NCBI GenBank assembly: GCA_902800435.1
Contig: CADCEQ010000020.1
Span: forward strand, 1-40,602
Source: an uncultured Prevotellaceae bacterium
Lineage (GTDB): Bacteria; Bacteroidota; Bacteroidia; Bacteroidales; Bacteroidaceae
Reading direction: 5' to 3'
DNA length: 40,602 nucleotides
The translations under genes were made by a program, and so were the position numbers. The notes under the pieces were generated by a model that was not told the DNA's origin, made no database searches, and saw only the letters and a list, made by a program, of their open reading frames with translations. This document shows, piece by piece, positions 35,183-40,602 of this stretch (position 1 is its first letter; each line of letters opens with the position of its first letter).

Positions 35183-35214
35183 CAAAATTACACAATAAAG
35201 TCGATAGTTCCAAA
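35183..35214 (-). promoter_or_regulatory. Consensus promoter of the GH16 gene
   Basis: Minus strand TTTG (35214-35211), 20-bp spacer, TAATTTTG (35190-35183), then 28 nt to the ATG. Confidence 0.8.
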
Positions 35215-35270
35215 TCTTTTTTTGCTTCTAAAGCCAAAAAGTGATACCCCTTTCCATACCTTTGCTCTTA

Positions 35271-35360
35271 CTTTTCCATAGGCCGAAGCCCTCTGTTTCC
35301 GGCAAATCGCTGATTATTAGTTGCTTCCTATTTTGGCTTGTTCGCATCTTTTCCATAGGC
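35271..35360. promoter_or_regulatory. 13-bp direct repeat upstream of the TPR/HTH regulator
   Basis: CTTTTCCATAGGC occurs exactly at 35271-35283 and 35348-35360, 77 bp apart. A TACCTTTG -7-like element (35257-35264) lies before the first copy, and TATCTTTG (35389-35396) after the second. Candidate operator. Confidence 0.45.
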
Positions 35361-35388
35361 AGGAGATACATCATTCGGAAAAATGTCG

Positions 35389-35396
35389 TATCTTTG
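35389..35396 (+). promoter_or_regulatory. -7 element of the TPR/HTH regulator gene
   Basis: TATCTTTG then CAACC, 29 nt before the ATG at 35426. No matching TTTG at the usual distance, which suits an activator-dependent promoter. Confidence 0.6.
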
Positions 35397-35425
35397 CAAC
35401 CGAGAAATAACGAAAAAACAACGAC

Positions 35426-36823
35426 ATGCTAACGAGAACATTTTACATATTCATAATCGCCGTTCTGCTGACTGCCTGCGTTCGGCAGCAGACAGATACG
35501 CCGACGGCAGCAGGTTGTCTGGAGGAGGCTGAGGTAGCCTTGGCCAACGACAGCATCCGGCAGGGTGAGACGCTGCTGCGGAAGGCCATCCAGTTGTCGG
35601 AAGCGTCGGAGGATTGGCACACCAATTATATCGCGTATCAGCGGCTGGCCGAAGCCTTGTCGCAGAGCAACCCTGAGGAGGCTTTGCGACTGATGAAGCA
35701 AGCGCTGACCGTCTATGAGCAGCATCCCGACGACGAGCGTAATCATGTCATGCTGCTCGACTACGCAGGCACTTACGCCGCTCAAGTGGCTTTCACCAAA
35801 GAAGGACCCTACGACGAAGCGCTCGATTTCACTAATCGCGCATACGATATAGCAAGGAATAGCCAGATGACTGACCTCGTGTGCCAGACGCTGACCAGTC
35901 TTGCCAACATCGCTTGGGCAAAGGAGGACTACCGTCTGGCGGTTGACTACGCCCGCCAAGCAGAATCCCTCCCCCTACAGGGGGGAGACGGAGGGGGGCT
36001 TCGACCTGGCACGCTACAAGTGTTGGCCCGCAGTTACCTCAGCCTCAACATGCTCGACTCGGCAGAGACCGTCTATCGGCAGATTGAGCCGGGCGACGAT
36101 GTCCACATGGCTTATATCGTGCAGAGCAACCTCGCCAAGATAGCGCTCCGACGGATAGGGGCCACACAGGTGGAGGATAGCGTGGCTGAAGCCTTCGCAC
36201 AAGTGGAGGACTTCTACTACAAGGCGCTCGAACAAAAAGACGAGTATTATCAGGAGACGCTGCGTCAGGAGATGGAGAACCAGCAACTGGAATACCGCTC
36301 GCAGACGTACAGACGTACACTCCTGATAACAATCGTTGCATCGCTCATAGTCATATTGGCGATTGCATTGATGATTCGGAATAGAATGCACATTCAGGAA
36401 CAGGAGAAGCGCCAGCTACAGCAGGAGGCCGAGCACCAGAAGACGCTGCTGCACCAGACAAACGAAGTGGTGGCATTCCTGCAGAACTTCATCCTCGAAC
36501 GGACGGAGGTAATCAAGAAGCTGAACCAGAGCGGCGACTCGCTCATCACGCTCAGTCTGCACGAGTGGAGCGAGATAGAACGGACGCTCAACGCCATCGA
36601 CAACAACCGCTTCGCCAACATCCGCGAGCAGTACCCTGATATGACGGAAGACGACATCCGCCTGTGTATCCTCACCCGCCTGGGTCTCAGCAACCGCACC
36701 ATCGGCAACATCTACTGTATCACCGTCTCAGCCGTCCAGCATCGCAAGCTCAAGCTGAAGAAGGATGTGTTCGGAGAAACCAATCCAGACATCACGCTGG
36801 AACAGATACTCAATAGTAAATAA
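35426..36823 (+). CDS. TPR, transmembrane and HTH regulator (lipoprotein-type signal)
   Basis: A 465-residue membrane regulator. The N terminus ends in LLTAC, a lipobox-like site (Cys18). Residues about 30-260 form tetratricopeptide repeats (for example EALDFTNRAYDIARNSQM, DYRLAVDYARQAESLPL). One membrane helix lies at about 298-318, then a coiled coil (EQEKRQLQQEAEHQKTLLHQ) and a C-terminal LuxR-like HTH (MTEDDIRLCILTRLGLSNRTI, VSAVQHRKLKLKK). This build is a common Bacteroidota sensor that joins an extracytoplasmic repeat domain to a DNA-binding tail. A repeat-derived insert is present at residues 179-192 (ESLPLQGGDGGGLR). Confidence 0.88.
   Translation: MLTRTFYIFIIAVLLTACVRQQTDTPTAAGCLEEAEVALANDSIRQGETLLRKAIQLSEASEDWHTNYIAYQRLAEALSQSNPEEALRLMKQALTVYEQHPDDERNHVMLLDYAGTYAAQVAFTKEGPYDEALDFTNRAYDIARNSQMTDLVCQTLTSLANIAWAKEDYRLAVDYARQAESLPLQGGDGGGLRPGTLQVLARSYLSLNMLDSAETVYRQIEPGDDVHMAYIVQSNLAKIALRRIGATQVEDSVAEAFAQVEDFYYKALEQKDEYYQETLRQEMENQQLEYRSQTYRRTLLITIVASLIVILAIALMIRNRMHIQEQEKRQLQQEAEHQKTLLHQTNEVVAFLQNFILERTEVIKKLNQSGDSLITLSLHEWSEIERTLNAIDNNRFANIREQYPDMTEDDIRLCILTRLGLSNRTIGNIYCITVSAVQHRKLKLKKDVFGETNPDITLEQILNSK
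35965..36000. repeat. In-frame CCTCCCCCT/GGGGGGAG repeat in the TPR regulator
   Basis: CCTCCCCCT, ACA and GGGGGGAG form a hairpin, followed by ACGGAGGGGGG. It resembles the intergenic palindrome at 16601-16621 and adds a Gly-rich loop between TPR helices. Confidence 0.75.
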
Positions 36824-36843
36824 TAACAAAAACAATAACAACA

Positions 36844-37356
36844 ATGAAGAAACTATTATTCTTATTCATTTTGATGCTTTCGCCAATGTGGGCAAGTGCA
36901 GATGTTGTGGAGATTGACGGCATTTACTATGACCTCTCTTCATATAATAAGACGGCAGAAGTGACAAGTAAACCAAACAAATATTCAGGTGATGTAGTTA
37001 TCCCTGACATAGTGTTTTATAACGAAGTTACCTACGTTGTCACGTCCATTGGTAAAGAGGCTTTTCTGGATTGTGGGGACCTGGTTTCTGTGACCATACC
37101 CAATTCTGTTATTGCCATTTTAGATCACGCTTTTACTGGCTGCAAGAGTTTGACTGGCGTGACCATCCCCAATTCTGTCAAGTATATTAATTGGGGAGCA
37201 TTTGGGGAATGTGCAAGTCTGGCCTCCATCAGTATCCCCAACTCTGTAACGTCCATCGCCCCAAATATGTTTGAGAAATGTTACAGTTTGACCTCCATTA
37301 TTATTCCCAATTCCATCATATCAATTGGAGCCTGGGCTTTTAGAGATTGTATCTAA
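36844..37356 (+). CDS. BspA-type leucine-rich repeat protein, probably truncated
   Basis: A 170-residue exported protein with a signal peptide (about 1-19). From residue about 70 it carries BspA-type repeats of about 23 residues: SVTIPNSV, AFTGCKSLTGVTIPNSV, AFGECASLASISIPNSV, MFEKCYSLTSIIIPNSI. The frame ends at AFRDCI, in the middle of a repeat, without a C-terminal domain or sorting signal. Complete members are usually much longer and bind host surface proteins. The stop coincides with the start of an integrative-element-like segment, so insertion of that element into the gene is plausible. It lies 20 nt after the regulator gene. Confidence 0.82.
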   Translation: MKKLLFLFILMLSPMWASADVVEIDGIYYDLSSYNKTAEVTSKPNKYSGDVVIPDIVFYNEVTYVVTSIGKEAFLDCGDLVSVTIPNSVIAILDHAFTGCKSLTGVTIPNSVKYINWGAFGECASLASISIPNSVTSIAPNMFEKCYSLTSIIIPNSIISIGAWAFRDCI

Positions 37357-37448
37357 ACGGGTATAAACAACCATGAATATCTAATACCATCCATTTGTAA
37401 AACGCTCATTTTCAGCAACTTTTGATTTTTAACACTTAATGGTTGGAA

Positions 37449-37480
37449 TTTGGTAGTAACCGAATTTCAGTATATTTTTG
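37449..37480 (+). promoter_or_regulatory. Consensus promoter of the four-HTH gene
   Basis: TTTG (37449-37452), 20-bp spacer, TATTTTTG (37473-37480). The predicted leader is about 220 nt and contains the phased TGAC motifs. Confidence 0.75.
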
Positions 37481-37539
37481 CAACGTATTTCTACCGCGAG
37501 GAATTTACGGGGCCTGAAAATCGTCATTCTGCGGACTTA

Positions 37540-37662
37540 GTTGACAACGGGTTACGACGAGGTGCAAAGGGTGACAAAACAGGACGGAAGGATTCGGAAA
37601 GAGTCACGAAGCGAACGGAGTTGACATAGGGTGACAATGGTGCATGAAGGTTGACTCAACGG
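37540..37662 (+). promoter_or_regulatory. Five helically phased TGAC motifs in the leader of the four-HTH gene
   Basis: GTTGACAACGG (37540), GGTGACAAAACAGG (37570), GTTGACATAGG (37620), GGTGACAATGG (37630) and GTTGACTCAACGG (37650). The TGAC cores start at 37542, 37572, 37622, 37632 and 37652, that is, spaced 30, 50, 10 and 20 bp. Candidate binding sites for the neighbouring HTH protein or the integrase arm domain. Confidence 0.5.
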
Positions 37663-37708
37663 TAGGGGAAAAGAAAATGTACGTTGAACCATCAAAAGTG
37701 ATAAGAAA

Positions 37709-38689
37709 ATGAAGCAAGTCAGAAAGTGCAAGTATTGTGGAAAGAAGTTCGCAGCAAGGAGCGGAATGCAGAAGTATTGCTGCGAAGAGTGTCAGACGAA
37801 GGCAAAAGAGGCAAGGAAGAAACGGCAGCAGGATTTTATGAATGCCGTAGAACCCATGATTGATCTCCAGCAGCAGGAGTACCTGACGTTTGCCAAGGCT
37901 GCGATACTTATGGGGTGTTCAAGGCAGTATGTTTACAAGTTGGTGAACGAGGGAAGGCTGGTAGCATCGAGAATCAGCAGTCGCATGGCTTTTATCCGCA
38001 AGGCAGATATTGAGAAGATGCTGGCAGGAAATCCATATCACAGAGTACTGCCAACGAACAGGCCGAAGAAGTCCACCCCCCAAGCGACAAAGAAAAGTAA
38101 AGCTAATGTCATGAATGTGGAGAGTAATGTCCAAGAGTCAGAAGTGCTCGACTACATTTCCGGCGAAGAGGTCATGCGCATTTATAAGGTCAAGAAGTCG
38201 TGGCTCTACACTTCGGCCAAGCGGAACCAAGTGCCAGTGTGTCGAATAGCGGGAATGAACTACTACAGCCGCAAGCACATGGATGTCTTGTTTGGCAAGT
38301 CGGCTGAAGTGGAGGCCGTTAATGAGTGGCTAACTATGAAAGAAGCACAAGAACTATACGGCATGAGTGCTGCATCTGTCCGCTCCAATGCTTATCGCCA
38401 TCATATTCCTACCAAGCGCGAGTATGGCCAGACCTACTACTCCAAAGACCATTTTGAGCAATTGAGACGCACCGACATCGTGAATGATGAAAGCTACTAC
38501 ACAGCGAGGGAAGCTGCCGATAAGTACGGGATGAGCACAGCAAATGTCGGCATCATTGCCAAGAAGAGTAATATCTCCACTATAAAGGTGGGCGTGAAGA
38601 ACCTGATACCAAAACTGGACTTCGACAGGGTAATGGCCGAAAGACTGACTCAATTTGGCAGCTACTCCCTTGCATGGACAACCAAGTAA
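37709..38689 (+). CDS. Zinc-finger protein with four tandem excisionase-like HTH domains
   Basis: A 326-residue DNA-binding protein. The N terminus has a zinc-ribbon-like CxxC-x13-CCxxC (Cys7, 10, 24, 25, 28) and a basic helix. Four units of the MerR/excisionase winged-HTH type follow: 58-106 (YLTFAKAAILMGCSRQYVYKL), 149-196 (YISGEEVMRIYKVKKSWLYT), 207-252 (WLTMKEAQELYGMSAASVRS) and 263-310 (YYTAREAADKYGMSTANVGI). Each has the pattern aromatic-hydrophobic-T/S-x-x-E/K-A followed by a wing. The gene directly precedes a tyrosine recombinase, so a role as excisionase or regulator of integration is likely. Base composition is more AT-rich than in the bulk of the window. Confidence 0.8.
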   Translation: MKQVRKCKYCGKKFAARSGMQKYCCEECQTKAKEARKKRQQDFMNAVEPMIDLQQQEYLTFAKAAILMGCSRQYVYKLVNEGRLVASRISSRMAFIRKADIEKMLAGNPYHRVLPTNRPKKSTPQATKKSKANVMNVESNVQESEVLDYISGEEVMRIYKVKKSWLYTSAKRNQVPVCRIAGMNYYSRKHMDVLFGKSAEVEAVNEWLTMKEAQELYGMSAASVRSNAYRHHIPTKREYGQTYYSKDHFEQLRRTDIVNDESYYTAREAADKYGMSTANVGIIAKKSNISTIKVGVKNLIPKLDFDRVMAERLTQFGSYSLAWTTK

Positions 38690-38760
38690 ATCCATCGATT
38701 ATAAACAATAAAAATAGTCGTTATCTTAGTCTGCACCTCACCAACTAACATTATCTATCA

Positions 38761-38786
38761 ATTATTGACGCATTATGCGTAATAAT
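38761..38786. promoter_or_regulatory. 26-bp palindrome abutting the integrase promoter
   Basis: ATTATT, a G, ACGCAT, a central T, ATGCGT and AATAAT: 12 of 12 arm bases pair, with one unpaired G. The inner 13 bp (38768-38780) are perfect. It ends directly before the -33 element at 38787. A TTGAC overlaps its left half (38765-38769). Confidence 0.65.
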
Positions 38787-38818
38787 GTTGATAATCGGGG
38801 GATAATGAGGTAATTTCG
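38787..38818 (+). promoter_or_regulatory. Weak promoter of the integrase gene
   Basis: GTTG (38787-38790), 20-bp spacer, TAATTTCG (38811-38818): one mismatch in each half but correct spacing. A weak promoter next to a palindrome suits a regulated integrase. Confidence 0.5.
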
Positions 38819-38871
38819 CAGCCGTGAAGAGACGCTTCACCAAGAATATTCATTAAAATATAATAAGGTAT

Positions 38872-40032
38872 ATGAGTAACATTTGTAAGACCGTGACCCT
38901 CCGAACACGGAAGATAAAAGGCGGAGAACAGCTATCCTTTTACTTGGACTATTATCCTGGCTACAGGGACGAGAGCACTATGAAGGTCATGCGCCATGAG
39001 TCGCTTGGCATCTACATCTACGCCAAGCCGAAATCGCAGCGCGAGAAGGACTACAACGACCGCATGCGCGAAAAGGCCGAGGCTCTGCGCTGCCGTCGTT
39101 TCGAGAGCATCGTCAACGAGCGTTATGACTTCTTCGACAAAGAGAAGATGAAGGGCAGTTTCCTCGACTACTTCAAGGACAAGGCCTACAAGAAGAACAC
39201 GAAGTGGGAGAACGTCTATCTCCATTTTAAGAAGTTCTGCAACGGTAAATGCCGCTTCGATGAGATTAATGTTGACCTCTGTAACAAGTTCAAAGAGTAT
39301 CTGATGACCGCCCACCAGCTGAAGCATACGAATCAGACGCTACACATCAACAGCATCGCAGGCTATTGGTCAACGTTTCGCGCTGTGCTCCATACCGCCT
39401 ATCGCGAGCACAAGATTATGGAGAATCCCAACGGCTTCTTGGAGCGTATCGACACTATCCCCACGGAGAAGGAGCATCTTTCTCGTCAGGAACTTGTCAA
39501 TCTCGCCAACACCCCCTGTTCCTCTGAGGTGTTGAAGAAGGCTTTCCTCTTCTCTTGTCTGACAGGCTTGCGCAAAAGCGACATCAAGCAGTTGACATGG
39601 GACAAGATTCAGCCATACGGTGACGGTGGCATGTACGTTACACTCCGTATGCAGAAGACCAAGGAACTGGTGAACAATCCTATCAGCGACGAGGCTTTGG
39701 AACTGATTGGTTTCAATGATGAAGATGAGAACCGCAAGCCTACTGACAAGGTCTTTGTCGGCTTCAATGACAGCCTCACCCAGGCACCGTTGAAGAACTG
39801 GCTGAAGGAGGCAGGCATTACCAAGCATATAACCTATCACTGCAGCCGTCATACACTGGGTTCGCTACAGGTTGAGGCAGGCACCAGCGTCTATACCGTC
39901 CAGCATATCCTTGGTCATAAGAACGTCGCCACGACTCAGATCTATGCCGCGATGGCCGACGAGTCGAAGCGCGAATCAGTTGACAAAATTACTCTGAAAT
40001 CCGCGAAAATCGCCCAAATGAAGGCCGTATGA
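38872..40032 (+). CDS. Tyrosine recombinase (integrase)
   Basis: A 386-residue site-specific recombinase. An arm DNA-binding region (about 1-75, SFYLDYYPGYRD, GIYIYAKPKS), a core-binding SAM-like domain (about 95-190) and a catalytic domain follow the usual Bacteroidota order. The catalytic set is complete: Arg234 (TGLRKSDIKQL), Lys262 (MQKTKE), His323 and Arg326 (YHCSRHTLG), His349 (LGHKNV) and nucleophile Tyr358 (TTQIYAA). It should cut and rejoin att sites of the element. It is followed immediately by a terminator. Confidence 0.97.
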   Translation: MSNICKTVTLRTRKIKGGEQLSFYLDYYPGYRDESTMKVMRHESLGIYIYAKPKSQREKDYNDRMREKAEALRCRRFESIVNERYDFFDKEKMKGSFLDYFKDKAYKKNTKWENVYLHFKKFCNGKCRFDEINVDLCNKFKEYLMTAHQLKHTNQTLHINSIAGYWSTFRAVLHTAYREHKIMENPNGFLERIDTIPTEKEHLSRQELVNLANTPCSSEVLKKAFLFSCLTGLRKSDIKQLTWDKIQPYGDGGMYVTLRMQKTKELVNNPISDEALELIGFNDEDENRKPTDKVFVGFNDSLTQAPLKNWLKEAGITKHITYHCSRHTLGSLQVEAGTSVYTVQHILGHKNVATTQIYAAMADESKRESVDKITLKSAKIAQMKAV

Positions 40033-40069
40033 GTCGTAAAAGTGTTAAAATACGACTTTTTATTTTTTT
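40032..40069 (+). terminator. Terminator after the integrase gene
   Basis: AGTCGTA (40032-40038) pairs with TACGACT (40051-40057), followed by TTTTATTTTTTT. The stem begins on the last base of the stop codon. Confidence 0.85.
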
Positions 40070-40095
40070 AGAGCAAGAATATTTTGGAAAAAATG

Positions 40096-40103
40096 TACTT
40101 TTG
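40096..40103 (+). promoter_or_regulatory. -7 element of the last gene
   Basis: TACTTTTG, 40 nt before the ATG at 40144. No TTTG at the usual -33 distance. Confidence 0.5.
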
Positions 40104-40143
40104 CGGCGATAAAAATACGTATATCTATTAAAATTTGTAAGTA

Positions 40144-40602
40144 ATGAACAGAAAATTAAAAAAACTCGAGATTAGTGACATAGCCATATTAGTGGCTATT
40201 AGTGTGTTAGTTCTTATTGTGTCGTATATGTTGGCCGCCCAACTATACGACAAGAGCCATCTCATTCCTTACGGTGTTCTTGTTGTGCTGTTTTTTCTTT
40301 TGCTGGAATCCGGTGTCGTATGCTGTTACTCCTTCCTGGACAAGCTTAGTAGCGTCTTTACTAAGAAGCAGCAGAAGAATCCCTCTGTGATGATTTCGGA
40401 TGTCAAACAGGATGAACAGGAGAGGGAGTCGGGAATCTACAGGCAGAGCGAAACGGACAGCATCGCAGAAGCCGAGGAGTTCAAACTCAAGAGGCAGAAT
40501 GTCATACATGACTACATCTTCTGGGCTATGGCTCCCATTTTGGAAGAGGAGGAGATGGCTGCGCTATGGTTGGAGTATAAAGAATGGCTTGAACGTCCTC
40601 TT
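40144..40602 (+). CDS. Membrane protein of unknown function, 3'-truncated by window
   Basis: An open frame of 153 codons runs to the window edge without a stop. The N terminus is basic (MNRKLKKLE), then two hydrophobic segments follow: about 12-31 (IAILVAISVLVLIVSYML) and about 42-62 (VLVVLFFLLLESGVVCCY). The rest is a charged, soluble part rich in Glu, Lys and Gln (about 70-130) and a Trp/Glu-rich stretch (APILEEEEMAALWLEYKEW). I do not recognise the family. Position behind an integrase suggests cargo or mobilisation function of the element. Confidence 0.75.
   Translation, partial: MNRKLKKLEISDIAILVAISVLVLIVSYMLAAQLYDKSHLIPYGVLVVLFFLLLESGVVCCYSFLDKLSSVFTKKQQKNPSVMISDVKQDEQERESGIYRQSETDSIAEAEEFKLKRQNVIHDYIFWAMAPILEEEEMAALWLEYKEWLERPL

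Noticed and set aside
37357..37708. tRNA gene as integration target
   Set aside because: No cloverleaf could be formed from the sequence between the BspA-like gene and the HTH gene.

Overview
The window comes from a Bacteroidota chromosome, most likely a GC-rich member of the Prevotellaceae. The evidence is a hybrid two-component regulator next to a glucuronoxylan-active GH115 enzyme, a PorZ-like type IX secretion protein, a BspA-type leucine-rich repeat protein, a carboxypeptidase-like-domain TonB receptor, a DIP1984 protein, a DUF4254/GT9 pair, and promoters of the Bacteroidota type (TTTG, about 20 bp, TAnnTTTG). Many of these promoters have a spacer of exactly 20 bp. No rRNA, tRNA or CRISPR array was recognised.

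Layout. 1-6003: the end of a polysaccharide-utilisation locus (GH115 alpha-glucuronidase, terminator, 1306-aa hybrid sensor/regulator). 6019-9296: housekeeping and metabolism (aroQ, O-methyltransferase, hemolysin III-like membrane protein, CoA-transferase). 9342-12587: a Dna2-like nuclease-helicase carrying four in-frame low-complexity repeat insertions. 12658-16160: a membrane LytTR regulator followed by a TonB receptor and a small exported protein, with a 20-bp-period direct repeat between regulator and receptor as a candidate operator. 16161-17162: a gene-poor stretch full of palindromes and repeats. 16904-17621: a minus-strand pair (DIP1984 protein plus a small ORF) closed by a hairpin terminator. 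17996-19826: an exported helical protein, a 365-bp element with inverted-repeat ends, and a lone siderophore/haem-type ABC ATPase. 19837-22454: the acpP-fabF-rnc cluster on the minus strand. 22746-24573: DUF4254, GT9 and a 52-residue rubredoxin, chained by 4-nt overlaps. 24576-26480: a SpoU methyltransferase and nadA, divergent around a region with DnaA-box-like sites. 26452-35154: minus-strand genes (CotH-like, PorZ-like, rdgB, YitT-like, leuS, GH16). 35426-37356: a TPR/transmembrane/HTH regulator and a BspA-like gene that stops in the middle of its repeats.

From about 37357 to the right edge the window appears to enter an integrative element. It holds a zinc-finger protein with four tandem excisionase-like HTH domains, a 26-bp palindrome placed directly against the integrase promoter, a tyrosine recombinase with a full catalytic set, a terminator, and the start of an unrecognised membrane protein that runs off the window. 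The leader of the four-HTH gene carries five TGAC-centred motifs spaced by multiples of 10 bp. My proposal, which is inference, is that the multi-HTH protein reads these phased sites and the palindrome to control its own synthesis and integration or excision.

A second theme is repeat colonisation of genes. Short repeats that also occur between genes (CCCAACACCCATCA, CAATTCTCAATTC, GGTAAAAA and a CCTCCCC/GGGGAGG type) are found in frame inside the helicase and the TPR regulator, and one of them supplies the hydrophobic core of the PorZ-like signal peptide.
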